In this document: in pieces, positions 8,229 to 16,677 of the stretch
Numbering within the stretch: position 1 is the stretch's first letter
Layout: every line of letters begins with the position of its first letter
Source of the DNA: Syntrophales bacterium
GTDB lineage: Bacteria; Desulfobacterota; Syntrophia; Syntrophales; UBA4778
DNA: 55,034 bases
Direction of reading: 5' to 3'
Assembly (NCBI GenBank): GCA_028712885.1
Contig: JAQTPK010000015.1
Location: 1 to 55,034, forward strand
Translations under genes and position numbers: made by a program
The notes under the pieces: generated by a model
Told to the model about the DNA's origin: nothing
The model's database searches: none
What the model saw: only the letters and a program-made list of their open reading frames with translations

Positions 8229-9872
8229 CTACGGAGAAGAGTACCTGTCCCTTCGTCTTAATATCCTACCCGGAAGACTGCCGGTGTGTTCGCCGCGCCG
8301 GAGCACGATCCGGCCGTTCACGATTACGTACTCGATCCCCGCCGGGTAGAGATGCGGTTCCTCCCAGGTGGACAGGTCGATTACGGTTCGGGGATCGAAA
8401 ATTACAATGTCGGCGAAATAGCCCTTCCTGATTTCACCGCGGCGGTCCAGGCCGAACTTCCTCGCCGTCATCGATGTCATTTTCTCGATCGCCCGTCCCG
8501 TGCTCATCAGTTTTTCCTCGCGAACGTACCTTCCGAGCATGCGGGGAAAAGTCCCGTACGATCTTGGATGAGGTTTATTGATTCCGAGTTTCCCATACGG
8601 AGCAAGCGCCCAGCCGTCCGAACCGATAACGACCAGAGGATGCTCAATTATTCTCTTGAACGTCTCTTCGTTCAACGAAAAATTGATCATCGCCACCTGA
8701 TCTTCCTCTTCGATCAGGATATCACGGATGAACTCAAACGGAGCTTTCCCCGAGTCCCGCGCCGCGGCGAGAACGGTTTTTCCGGGCAGATGCCGATTTT
8801 TCCCGGTCATGACGGAACAGATGCGGATAGTATCCCAGGAGCCTATCTTTTCCTCCTGTTTCCGGAGATATTCTCTTAACAGCGGCTCCGTCTCCGGATC
8901 CCTGAGGCGCTCGATGAACTCCTTTGTGGAGCCCTCCTTCAGGCGGGGAGGGAAAAACACGCTCAGAAATGTTGATGTTGCCGTGTAGGGATAACGATCG
9001 GCGAGAATTTCCATTCCCTGGGCGTTCACCTCGGAAATCCTCGATAGAACGGCGTGCACCTTGGGCCAGTTCCTGGGGTAGGAGAGTTTCAAATGAGATA
9101 TCTGAAGGCTGATCCTCGAAGCGGCCGCTATCCGGATCGCTTCCTCGACGGCTTCCATCAGATAGTCCCCTTCGTCCCGCATGTGCGTCGCGTAAATGCC
9201 CCCGGCGGCCGCTGCGACGCGGCACAATTCGATCAATTCTTCGTCCCGGGCATAGCTTCCGGGAGTATAAATGAGGCCGGTCGATAATCCCAGGGCGCCC
9301 TGTTCCAGACATTTCCCCAGGATGGTCTTCATCTTTATCAGTTGAACAGGGGAAACGGGTATGTCCAGGCACGCTCCCACAATGCTTCTGAGGGCGCCAT
9401 GGCCTACCATGGTTGCATAATTGAGGGCCATTCCGCTGTTTTCCAGGCGTTTCAGGAAGCCGTGGATTCCTTTCCAGCTTATCTCTATCCCGTACCGCTC
9501 CCGGAGCTGGACGCTCTTCTCCCGGAAGGCCGTTCCGTTCAGGGGAAAAGGGGAAAAACCGCAGTTGCCCGAAATTTCGGTCGTGACCCCCTGGCGGATT
9601 TTACTTTCAGCGCGGGGATTGACCAGGAGCTCAATGTCGGTATGGCTGTGAGGATCGATGAATCCGGGACAAACGGCGAGGTCAGCCGCGGAAATCGTCT
9701 GCCCGGCGCGGTAATGGCCCAAATCCTGCCCTATCTCCCGGATGATATCGCCGTGCACGGCGATATCCAGGAGCCGGCCGGGACCGCCCAGGCCGTCGTA
9801 TACGATTCCCTTCCTGATCAGCAGATCGCAAATGCGGGAATTTGCATTCTGCGCGCGAGGCTTATGCTGCAT
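8229..9872 (-). CDS. N-acyl-D-amino-acid deacylase (D-aminoacylase family)
   Basis: A 547-aa amidohydrolase. Zn-site motifs of D-aminoacylases are present: HSHTD in GFIDPHSHTD, the metal-bridging Cys in SGNCGFSP, the histidines in GHGALR, YATHMRDEG and QISHLKLS, and the catalytic Asp in GSDGWALAP. The family hydrolyses N-acyl-D-amino acids and related D-amino-acid derivatives, so a role in recycling D-amino acids is likely. It is convergent with the phosphatase gene, with only 7 bases between stops. The start is uncertain: the ATG at 9872 fits the family but has no clear ribosome site; the frame stays open to 9962. Confidence 0.87.
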   Translation of the reverse strand: MQHKPRAQNANSRICDLLIRKGIVYDGLGGPGRLLDIAVHGDIIREIGQDLGHYRAGQTISAADLAVCPGFIDPHSHTDIELLVNPRAESKIRQGVTTEISGNCGFSPFPLNGTAFREKSVQLRERYGIEISWKGIHGFLKRLENSGMALNYATMVGHGALRSIVGACLDIPVSPVQLIKMKTILGKCLEQGALGLSTGLIYTPGSYARDEELIELCRVAAAAGGIYATHMRDEGDYLMEAVEEAIRIAAASRISLQISHLKLSYPRNWPKVHAVLSRISEVNAQGMEILADRYPYTATSTFLSVFFPPRLKEGSTKEFIERLRDPETEPLLREYLRKQEEKIGSWDTIRICSVMTGKNRHLPGKTVLAAARDSGKAPFEFIRDILIEEEDQVAMINFSLNEETFKRIIEHPLVVIGSDGWALAPYGKLGINKPHPRSYGTFPRMLGRYVREEKLMSTGRAIEKMTSMTARKFGLDRRGEIRKGYFADIVIFDPRTVIDLSTWEEPHLYPAGIEYVIVNGRIVLRRGEHTGSLPGRILRRRDRYSSP

Positions 9873-9924
9873 ACGGTAAAATATTATCCATCTGCCGGTA
9901 AATGTCCAGCGGCAAAAAATAGAA

Positions 9925-9956
9925 GATGAGAAGTTGAGATGCTGAGAAGATAGGAG
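9925..9956. repeat. Octamer array, NNTGAGAN family (single arm)
   Basis: Four contiguous 8-mers (GATGAGAA, GTTGAGAT, GCTGAGAA, GATAGGAG). The same word class forms the larger paired array at 11.13-11.27 kb. No inverted partner is evident here. It lies upstream of the deacylase gene, between two divergent coding regions. Confidence 0.75.
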
Positions 9957-10084
9957 GGTCAACCGATGACAAGGGTAGATACATATTGAAACGGTACTTT
10001 CAAAAACGGATTTTTGGTGTTACACTAATTCAAGTTGCATACGACAATTGTTCTGATTGCCGTGTGTGCGATTCGGCTGCCGCA

Positions 10085-10525
10085 ATGATTAAGCATACTT
10101 TCATATTGAAAGAGGGCGTCTGGACGGCCAGGGGAAGGTATTTCAATGAAAAAATGGAGCCATTCCCCCTGGAAGGAAAAACGACCGTCAGCCACGCGGA
10201 AGAATCGTGGGTAATTGACAGCCGCATGAAACTCCTCGGTCGGAAGGAGATAGAATTCCAGAATCTCTACCGGGTGACACCTTTTGCTCCGGGGGCGAGG
10301 ACGGCGAACTGGGAGTCATACAATCCGTCCGTCGGCATTCTGTCGGGCAAATTCATCATCGCCGGGGATTCGATAATCTCGACCTGTGCATCCAAAAACG
10401 GCGCATACGAAGGCGTTGAGTATCTTCAGCTGCATAGCGAGGGGAGGTATTTCAACAGGGGGGCGTTTCTTGAAGGGATGACGATTTTATCCTCCTGGGA
10501 GATTGAAATGCAGCTGCTGGACTGA
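10085..10525 (+). CDS. Unknown protein, probable small beta-rich fold
   Basis: Not recognised with confidence. From the ATG at 10085 the product is 146 aa, rich in alternating hydrophobic/charged strands and aromatic residues (EGVWTARGRYF, ESWVIDSRMKLLG, SWEIEMQLLD), which suggests a compact beta barrel or sandwich without signal peptide or membrane segment. An open frame from a TTG at 9986 would add 33 residues with four Cys, but that part overlaps a region with no ribosome site. It ends 36 bases before a methyltransferase gene on the same strand and may share its transcript. Codon use matches neighbours, so I consider it a real gene. Confidence 0.6.
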   Translation: MIKHTFILKEGVWTARGRYFNEKMEPFPLEGKTTVSHAEESWVIDSRMKLLGRKEIEFQNLYRVTPFAPGARTANWESYNPSVGILSGKFIIAGDSIISTCASKNGAYEGVEYLQLHSEGRYFNRGAFLEGMTILSSWEIEMQLLD

Positions 10526-10561
10526 TTCATATAACACCGGAGCAGGCAGAAGGAGGGGTGG

Positions 10562-11128
10562 ATGAAAACTTTGGTTTACATCCGGAATCTCCTGGCCGAC
10601 CGCTACGTGGCCTCGATCACGCCTTCCTCAAAATCTGCGGTGGAGCGTATCTGCCGCAAGATAAATTTCAAGGCTAAAAACCTCATCATCGAGTATGGTC
10701 CGGGCCTGGGGGTTTTCACTTCCCGCTTTCTGGAATACATGTCCCCGGAATCCCGGCTGATTGCAATAGAAAGGAATCCCGATTTTCACCGCTTGCTCCG
10801 CCGGGAAATCGATGACCCGAGGCTGCTTGTTCATCTCGGTTGCGCCGGCAGCGTGCTGGATGTTCTGCACGGGGTTAACGGGGAGGGGGCGGACTACATC
10901 GTTTCGGGAATACCTTTTTCTCTTCTCAGCGGGCAGATGAGGGCCGGCATTATCAGCAATACATTTTCCGCCCTGAAAAACGGCGGTTCTTTTCTTGCCT
11001 ACCAGACCTTCTATCAGCCGGACAGGCATCTCAAGTCTCTCTTGAAGGAGCACTTCCCTGTTGTGCGCACCGAACTGGTGCTGCCGTGCATACCGCCGCT
11101 TTCTATTATCGAAGCAAAAAAGGAATAG
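10562..11128 (+). CDS. SAM-dependent methyltransferase, PmtA/KsgA-like
   Basis: A 188-aa class I methyltransferase. Motif I is EYGPGLGVFT (about 44-53), the acidic ribose-binding residue is in IAIERNPDF, and IVSGIPFSLL fits motif IV of the KsgA/phospholipid N-methyltransferase (COG3963) group. The short length lacks KsgA's C-terminal rRNA-binding domain, so a phospholipid or small-molecule substrate is more likely than rRNA. It has an excellent AGGAGG ribosome site. The stop codon is followed two bases later by an octamer repeat array. Confidence 0.8.
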   Translation: MKTLVYIRNLLADRYVASITPSSKSAVERICRKINFKAKNLIIEYGPGLGVFTSRFLEYMSPESRLIAIERNPDFHRLLRREIDDPRLLVHLGCAGSVLDVLHGVNGEGADYIVSGIPFSLLSGQMRAGIISNTFSALKNGGSFLAYQTFYQPDRHLKSLLKEHFPVVRTELVLPCIPPLSIIEAKKE

Positions 11129-11130
11129 AA

Positions 11131-11265
11131 GGTGAGAAATTGAGAGCGTGAGAGGGTGAGAAAAGAACGAAGCTGGGAAGTTGCGAAGATACGAGGATAG
11201 GCGGCTTTTTACCATTCCAGTCGCCTATCCTCGCAACCTCCCATCCTCGCAACTTCGTATTTCAC
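11131..11265. repeat. Octamer array hairpin, GGTGAGAA/GTTGCGAG family
   Basis: Nine contiguous 8-mers run from 11131 to 11102+100 bases (11202), starting with GGTGAGAA and grading into GTTGCGA- and GGATAGGC-type words. An inverted arm occupies 11222-11265 with units GTTGCGAG and GATGGGAG. CGAGGATAGGCG at 11192-11203 pairs perfectly with CGCCTATCCTCG at 11222-11233 around an 18-nt loop. The outermost unit on each side begins GGTGA. On the right side this TGA is the stop codon of the YihY gene, and the left arm begins two bases after the methyltransferase stop. Confidence 0.85.
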
Positions 11266-12101
11266 CCGGCCTTCTCAACTTTTTTCCGTGACCCGTACCG
11301 CTCGGCGTATACACGGGACAGCTCGGCCCCGAAAAAAAAGATTTGGGCGGAGTAGTATATCCAGAGGAGCAGCAGGGCGAGGGAACTCGCCGCGCCGTAA
11401 ATGGACCCGACTCCGCTCCTGCCGAGATATATCCCGATAAAAATCCGGCCGACCGTGAAAAGAAAAGAAGTCACCAGGGACGCCAGCCAGACATCCCTCC
11501 AGGAGACGCGCGCTCCGGGCAGTATCTTGTAAAGCATGGCGAACAGAACTGTGACCAGCCCCAGAGAAACCGCGGCGTCGGCCGTCCGGATCAGAAATAA
11601 GGAGACGGCAAACTCCGGCGCGATACTGCTCAGCGTGGAAATGACGGTTCCCGTAACAAGGGACAGGAGGAGAACGAAACCGACGACGAGGACCATCGAA
11701 AATGACAGCAGCCGTGCTATGAAGAATTCTTTAAGGCCCCCTCCTTTTTTGTTTTGCACTCCCCAGATCTGGTTGAGCGAGCTGCGGAGTTCCGCGAAAA
11801 CCGAGGAGGCGCCGATGAAAAGAAGAAATATGGCCATGAGCGAGGCAAGGATGCCAGACCGGAGTTTACCCGAGGTGCGGGCGAATATGTCCTGAATGAA
11901 AAGGGCTCCGTTCCGGCCGACAAGGATTGTCAGCCCCTCGAACAGTTCCCCCTTTGCCGCCTGCTCTCCGAAAACAAAGCCGGCGACGCTTACCGCCAGA
12001 ACCAGCAGGGGGGCGAGGGAAAATACCGTGTAATACGCCAGCGCAGCGGAAAGGCGCGGCACGTTGTCGTCCAGCCATCTCGAAAAGGTTTCCCTCAGCA
12101 T
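11262..12101 (-). CDS. YihY/BrkB family inner-membrane protein
   Basis: A 279-aa protein with about six membrane helices and the family's N-terminal pattern (RLSAALAYYTVFSLAPLLVL). The FAELRSSLNQIWGV segment and the C-terminal LLLLWIYYSAQIFFFGAELSRV, with its buried acidic residue, are also typical. YihY proteins were once mislabelled RNase BN; they are membrane proteins of uncertain, probably transport-related, function. The start codon at 12101 is directly abutted by a nonamer array, so no conventional ribosome site is present. The stop codon lies in an octamer array at the other end. Confidence 0.88.
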   Translation of the reverse strand: MLRETFSRWLDDNVPRLSAALAYYTVFSLAPLLVLAVSVAGFVFGEQAAKGELFEGLTILVGRNGALFIQDIFARTSGKLRSGILASLMAIFLLFIGASSVFAELRSSLNQIWGVQNKKGGGLKEFFIARLLSFSMVLVVGFVLLLSLVTGTVISTLSSIAPEFAVSLFLIRTADAAVSLGLVTVLFAMLYKILPGARVSWRDVWLASLVTSFLFTVGRIFIGIYLGRSGVGSIYGAASSLALLLLWIYYSAQIFFFGAELSRVYAERYGSRKKVEKAG

Positions 12102-12160
12102 GCGTTCTTTGCGTCTTTCGCGTTCTTTGCGTCCTTTTGACCCGATGGACGTAATGGACG
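12102..12160. repeat. Nonamer array GCGTTCTTT x4 plus TAATGGACG copies
   Basis: Four contiguous 9-mers fill 12102-12137: GCGTTCTTT, GCGTCTTTC, GCGTTCTTT and GCGTCCTTT. After six bases come GATGGACG and TAATGGACG (12144-12160). The array touches the start codon of the YihY gene (minus strand). The word TAATGGACG also occurs in tandem at 34.68 kb. Confidence 0.82.
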
Positions 12161-12191
12161 CATATGCGGCGCCTCCCGCGGTGCGGGCTTA

Positions 12192-13097
12192 TTACCGAAG
12201 GGAAGACAATCTGCGCCGGGCCGCGCCGAGAGAAAACCTTTTTCCGCGCGCCGCCTGCCATGGATCACCCTCTCCTTCGATCCGTGCGCGGAGGTTTTTA
12301 AGTGTAAATTTCACGGAGGAGAGGCCGGGATCGTCCAACTCCTCCCAGAATAGCGGAGCGGAAACCGGGGCTCCGGGTCTGGGCCGGACGGAATACGGCG
12401 CAACTGCGGTCTGGCCGTATGCGTTTCGGAGAGTATCGATGTAGACGCGCCCCCGCCTTTTGATCTTGCGGATTTCGGCTGTGACGAGTGAAGGCTCCCG
12501 GATACACAGGCAAGCCGCCGCGTCATGTGCGAAAGAGCGGACCTCATCGAAAGCGGATTTCCGGTCTATCGGCACGAGCACGTGCAGACCCGCCGACCCC
12601 GTCGTCTTTACCAGGCTTTCCAGGCTTATTTCCCGCAGCAGGTCCCCGAGCAGCCGCGCCGCCCGGCATGCGTCCCGAAAACGCCCCTCCGGCGGGTCAA
12701 GATCAAAAATCATCTGGTCGGGATAATGGAGCCGGTCCGCCCTGCTGAGCCAGGTATGGAGGGATATGCACGCCTGATTGGCGACATAAATGAGCGTCGC
12801 CCTGTTCTCGCAAATCAGATGATCCAGCTCGCCGCCTTCCTTCTCCAGCCGGATATGCCGGATCCAGCCGGGAAAATAGTCCGAAATGTTCTTCTGGTAA
12901 AAACCCTCGGACGCGATCCCGTCGGGGAAGCGCTGCATCATGAGGGGACGTCCGTGCAAATAGGGCAGGATCGAGGGCGCAATCCAGGAATAGTAATCGA
13001 TCAGGTCTCCCTTCCTGATATCGTCGTCAGGAAAAAGGACCTTGTCCCTTTTAGTTATGTCGATGACGCGGGCGCCGGCGCGGATCCTCTCGCTCAT
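12192..13097 (-). CDS. Stand-alone LigD-type polymerase/primase domain protein
   Basis: A 301-aa protein homologous to the polymerase domain of bacterial DNA ligase D, an archaeo-eukaryotic primase fold. The catalytic acidic pair is in MIFDLDPPEG (D132, D134), and the flanking motifs GRPLMMQRFPDG, FYQKN, TTGSAGLHVLVP and SVRPRPGAPVSAPL are all present. Such proteins add ribo- or deoxynucleotides during end joining. A full LigD with its own polymerase domain is encoded at 26.4-28.9 kb, so the organism has two. The gene is downstream of the PRC-barrel gene on the same strand. Confidence 0.92.
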   Translation of the reverse strand: MSERIRAGARVIDITKRDKVLFPDDDIRKGDLIDYYSWIAPSILPYLHGRPLMMQRFPDGIASEGFYQKNISDYFPGWIRHIRLEKEGGELDHLICENRATLIYVANQACISLHTWLSRADRLHYPDQMIFDLDPPEGRFRDACRAARLLGDLLREISLESLVKTTGSAGLHVLVPIDRKSAFDEVRSFAHDAAACLCIREPSLVTAEIRKIKRRGRVYIDTLRNAYGQTAVAPYSVRPRPGAPVSAPLFWEELDDPGLSSVKFTLKNLRARIEGEGDPWQAARGKRFSLGAARRRLSSLR

Positions 13098-13124
13098 GAC
13101 ATATTTTTCCCGTCGGACGGCGGA

Positions 13125-13499
13125 TCAGGCCTGAACGGACGGCCCGGAATATTCGGTTTTGTAGTAACTGTGGATCATGGAGACAAACGCCGGGTCGGCC
13201 ATGTCAGGCCAGTTGTCCTTATCGAAACCGGGAGCTTTCTCGAGCTGTTCCTTTTTTACGTCCAGGATGAAGGCGTGCTCCTCTGTGCGCAGCTGAAGCG
13301 CGTTCCAGGGGACGGCGAAAAGTTTGTCGCCCACGCCCAGTATGCCTCCGAAGGATAAAACAGCGTAGCGAATGCACCCATCCTGTGTGTCGATCATAAG
13401 CTCTTCTATTTCCCCGAGATCCTCTCCCGTCAGGTTTCTCACGCTGTCGCCGATGATCGTGGCTGCGGACAGCAATTTACCTTCCTTTGTCTCTTTCAT
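13125..13499 (-). CDS. PRC-barrel domain protein
   Basis: A 124-aa protein. The N-terminal ~70 residues match a PRC-barrel: LLSAATIIGDSVRNLTGEDLG, then a conserved IEELMIDTQDGCIRYAVLSF and KLFAVPWNAL. Stand-alone PRC-barrel proteins of this type are common in stress-related gene groups and are thought to be protein- or RNA-binding adapters. The start at 13499 is supported by GGAG nine bases upstream; the frame is open further upstream but without support. It is flanked by a DUF1328 membrane peptide gene and the LigD-type polymerase gene on the same strand. Confidence 0.85.
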   Translation of the reverse strand: MKETKEGKLLSAATIIGDSVRNLTGEDLGEIEELMIDTQDGCIRYAVLSFGGILGVGDKLFAVPWNALQLRTEEHAFILDVKKEQLEKAPGFDKDNWPDMADPAFVSMIHSYYKTEYSGPSVQA

Positions 13500-13587
13500 C
13501 TGTTTTCTCTCCATTGAAATAATATCCGATCGGCGCCGAAGCGCACGTGCGCGCAGGCTCATGAGGAGGCCGCGGTTCAAAGCGGTC

Positions 13588-13758
13588 TTAAACCGGCGGA
13601 CGCCGGACAATCCCGAGGATGAGAGATGCTATAAACAGGACCAGGAAAATGAAAAACAGGATTTTGGCGATGCCGGCTGCGCCCGCCGCGATGCCGCCGA
13701 AGCCGAAAAATGCGGCGATCAGGGCGACGACAAAAAATATCAGGGCCCAAGTCAACAT
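13588..13758 (-). CDS. DUF1328 (YtjA-like) small membrane protein
   Basis: A 56-aa peptide beginning [20 protein letters not shown] with a second hydrophobic segment ending [11 protein letters not shown], the pattern of DUF1328/YtjA proteins. These have two transmembrane helices separated by a glycine/alanine-rich turn ([11 protein letters not shown]). GGAGAAAG lies five bases before the ATG. Function is unknown in the family; members are often induced by stress. It sits between the PRC-barrel and M50 protease genes, all on the minus strand. Confidence 0.9.
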   Translation of the reverse strand: MLTWALIFFVVALIAAFFGFGGIAAGAAGIAKILFFIFLVLFIASLILGIVRRPPV

Positions 13759-13782
13759 ATCACTTTCTCCTTTCCAACGTTG

Positions 13783-14958
13783 TTATCTGAATTCCGCGCT
13801 CAGCCTTAACGAAAGAAACTGGAGCATATCCTTCAGGGAGAGTATCCCCGCGAGTCTGTCGTTTTCCAGAACTATCAATCTGCTGTTTCCCGACCGGCTC
13901 ATCAGCGAGAGCGCCTCCGCCGCGCCCGTATCGGGCCTGATGGTGTTCTCGGGCGAAAGGCGGGAAGAAATTTCCCCGACCTTTCGCACCGGCCATTCGT
14001 CTTTCGGAACGGATTTTATCTGCCTGATTGTTATGCAGCCGAGAACGTCCCCCGATTTAACCACAGGATACATTTTGTGGTGGTATCTGTATATGTACCC
14101 TTCAACCAACTCGGAGAGGGATATGGAATCGGGGACGGTTACCGGCTCCGTTACCATGAAGCGGCGGATCTTTTCTCCTTCCAGCGCCCGGTTGATCAGG
14201 ACCTGGCGATATGAATTCTCTGCGGCGTTTTTCAGGAAAAGACCGATCAGAATCCACCATATGCCGCCTATGGGATTGCCCTGAAAGATCGCCAGGAGGC
14301 CCAGCAGCATCAGGAGGATGCCGAAAAGCGACCCTATGCCCGAAGCCGTCCGAGTAGCCCGCCCCAGACTGCCCCGCCATTTCCAGAGAATCGATCTGAG
14401 GATGCGGCCTCCGTCCAGCGGAAAGGCGGGAAGGAGATTAAATCCGGCCAGGAGGAGGTTTATCCAGCCCAGGTATTCGAGCACAGCCAGGGTCGGCGCC
14501 GATAAGAATTCTTCCGCAGCGCGGTTTGCGCCGAGGAAAACCACTCCGGCCAGCACGCTCGCCGCGGGTCCGGAGAGGGACATCAGGAATTCCGCTCGGG
14601 CGTCGGGAGGCTCATCCCCCATTTCTGCGACCCCGCCGAAGATGAACAGGGTTATTCCCTTCATGGGAATCCCGAATTTTCTGGCGACAAGGGAATGGCA
14701 CAGCTCATGGAAAATTATGGAAAGAAAGAGGCCGAGCGTCCCCGCCAGTCCCATCCACCAGTAAACAGAATCGGGGAAACCTTCATAATAAGCGGGAAAG
14801 AGCCCGCGGGCGAGAGACCATGTCAGCAGAACGCCGAGAACCAGCCAGCTCGGGTCCAGATGGACATTGAAACCGAATACGCTGAAAAGACGGTATCTCT
14901 GTCCGAACATCCCCCCGGATCTCCGTTTGGCCTCCGTCGTCGTCTCCTGTTGTTTCAC
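13783..14958 (-). CDS. Site-2-type M50 metalloprotease with CBS domains
   Basis: A 391-aa membrane protease. Zn motif HELCH at residues 84-88 lies in a transmembrane helix. The second conserved motif, NLLPAFPLDGGR, near residue 175 supplies the Asp ligand. About six membrane helices are followed by two CBS repeats (FMVTEPVTVPDSISLSE..., KVGEISSRLSPENTIRPD...) that may bind adenosyl ligands and regulate cleavage. The architecture corresponds to the soluble-CBS S2P subgroup common in bacteria and archaea; substrates are unknown. It is the first gene of a minus-strand run continuing into DUF1328 and PRC-barrel genes. Confidence 0.92.
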   Translation of the reverse strand: MKQQETTTEAKRRSGGMFGQRYRLFSVFGFNVHLDPSWLVLGVLLTWSLARGLFPAYYEGFPDSVYWWMGLAGTLGLFLSIIFHELCHSLVARKFGIPMKGITLFIFGGVAEMGDEPPDARAEFLMSLSGPAASVLAGVVFLGANRAAEEFLSAPTLAVLEYLGWINLLLAGFNLLPAFPLDGGRILRSILWKWRGSLGRATRTASGIGSLFGILLMLLGLLAIFQGNPIGGIWWILIGLFLKNAAENSYRQVLINRALEGEKIRRFMVTEPVTVPDSISLSELVEGYIYRYHHKMYPVVKSGDVLGCITIRQIKSVPKDEWPVRKVGEISSRLSPENTIRPDTGAAEALSLMSRSGNSRLIVLENDRLAGILSLKDMLQFLSLRLSAEFR

Positions 14959-15097
14959 ACATCCTCCTCGGGGCCGATCATCCCGTGCTAAAATGATCTG
15001 ATAAAATAGCGGTTTAAACCATAGATCAATGTCCTGATTTGTTTCATCGAATTGCCTGATTAAGAATAGGGCTACGGCTGTTTAAATCACCCGTCTG

Positions 15098-15157
15098 CGG
15101 CGCCTGCCCTGAGACCTTCGATAAACTCAGGTCAAGCCTTCCGGATTTAAGGCGCCG
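15098..15157. repeat. Nested palindrome (REP-like hairpin)
   Basis: CGGCGCCT at 15098-15105 is complementary to AGGCGCCG at 15150-15157. Inside, CCTGAG at 15108-15113 is complementary to CTCAGG at 15126-15131, with CTTCGATAAA in the loop. It lies after the malQ stop codon and could act as a terminator or be a dispersed REP-type element. Only this one copy was noticed in the window. Confidence 0.55.
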
Positions 15158-15183
15158 TTCAGGATGTTTTTGAACTTCTTTTT

Positions 15184-16677
15184 TCATGCGCGCCCGGACA
15201 GCCGGGTCATTTCCGCCAGACGGCGGACCAGGGAAGGCCGGAAGTATTCAGGCCGCAGGCGCCATCTCCAGTTTCCGGCGAACGTTGCGGGCTTGTTCAT
15301 TCTTGCTTCTTCAGACAACCCGAGAACGTCCTGCATCGGAACAATAGCGGTGTCGGAGATTGAATTCATCAGGACGCGTATCAAAACCCAATGCAATTCT
15401 CCCAACCGGGGTTTTGCCCCAAGATATGCGAACAGCCGTTTCCGTTCCTGCGGGCCGGCTTCGCGTCTGAACCAGCCCCTGACCGTGTTGTTGTCGTGCG
15501 TGCCGGTGTATACGACTGTCTTGCGGATATAATGGTGAGGTATGTGGGGCGACTCGGGCATGTCTTCCCCGAACGCGAAGAGCAGGACGCGCATTCCCGG
15601 AATCTCCAGCTCCCGGATAATCTCCCGCACGTCCGGCGTGATCATGCCGAGGTCTTCCGCGATAAGGGGAGGCAAAGGGATTTTTTTGTGTACCTCCCGG
15701 AAAAAATCACGCACGGGACATTCCACCCAGCGGCCGCGCACGGCCGTGCTTTCTCCCGCCGGAACTTCCCAGTAGGCTACCATGCCGCGGAAGTGGTCGA
15801 TGCGGACCAGGTCATGGAGCTTGAGATTGCGCTCCAGCCGGTCCATCCACCATGAGAAGCGGTTTTCGCGCAGACGCTCCCAATCGTAAACGGGATTGCC
15901 CCAGAGCTGTCCCGTGGCGCTGAAGTAATCCGGCGGTACTCCCGCCTGAAAGGCGGGTTTCCTGCTCCGGTCCAGCTTGAAAAAACCGGGATGGGACCAT
16001 ACATCCGCGCTGTCGTAGCTTACATAATAGGGAACATCCCCGACGATAAGGACCCCGTGCCGGTTGCAGAAATTTTTCAATCTTTCCCATTGGGAGTTGA
16101 GCATGAACTGCAGGAAATTCATGTATGCCACCGCTCCGCCGTTCCGGGTCCTGAATTTCTCCAGGGCGCCGGGTTTCCTGTTGCGCAGCGGAACGGGCCA
16201 GCTGCTCCAGTCTCCTTCGGGATGCAGGGTCTTTATCGCGGAGAAAAGCGCGAAGTCTTCCAGCCAGCCGGAATTCCCGGCGCAGTAGTCAAGGTAATCC
16301 GCCCGGCGCAGTCCCCCTTCGTTCAGGAACCGCTCGAACGCCTTCTGAAGAAGACTTTCCTTCAAGGCTGAGGCAACCGGGAGATCGAAAGGGCCGTAGC
16401 CGGCCCGCGCGGGCTTCAGGTCGGACCGGTCCAGTAGTCCTTCTTCGGCCAGGATCTCGGGGCTTGCCAGCAGCGGGTTAATGGCGAAGGCGGAACGCGC
16501 CTGGTAAGGCGAGTATCCGTCCGAGGGGGGGGAGAGGGGCAGGATTTGCCAGTAGCCCTGTCCGGCTTCCGAAAGGAATTCCGCGAAACGATAAGCCGCG
16601 GGGCCGAAATCCCCGATCCCGAAAGGGGAGGGCAAAGAGGTGATGTGCAGGAGGATGCCGCTTCCGCGTCCGTTCAT
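15184..16677 (-). CDS. malQ: 4-alpha-glucanotransferase (amylomaltase)
   Basis: A 497-aa GH77 enzyme that transfers alpha-1,4-glucan segments between maltodextrins. The N-terminus GILLHITSLPSPFGIGD is characteristic. The catalytic triad lies in VRIDHFRG (nucleophile Asp), IAEDLG (acid/base Glu) and TGTHDNNT (Asp). Its ATG overlaps the TGA of treY by three bases, so the two are translationally coupled. The pair would process glycogen-type polymers toward trehalose. An upstream in-frame extension was rejected because it lies inside treY. Confidence 0.95.
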   Translation of the reverse strand: MNGRGSGILLHITSLPSPFGIGDFGPAAYRFAEFLSEAGQGYWQILPLSPPSDGYSPYQARSAFAINPLLASPEILAEEGLLDRSDLKPARAGYGPFDLPVASALKESLLQKAFERFLNEGGLRRADYLDYCAGNSGWLEDFALFSAIKTLHPEGDWSSWPVPLRNRKPGALEKFRTRNGGAVAYMNFLQFMLNSQWERLKNFCNRHGVLIVGDVPYYVSYDSADVWSHPGFFKLDRSRKPAFQAGVPPDYFSATGQLWGNPVYDWERLRENRFSWWMDRLERNLKLHDLVRIDHFRGMVAYWEVPAGESTAVRGRWVECPVRDFFREVHKKIPLPPLIAEDLGMITPDVREIIRELEIPGMRVLLFAFGEDMPESPHIPHHYIRKTVVYTGTHDNNTVRGWFRREAGPQERKRLFAYLGAKPRLGELHWVLIRVLMNSISDTAIVPMQDVLGLSEEARMNKPATFAGNWRWRLRPEYFRPSLVRRLAEMTRLSGRA

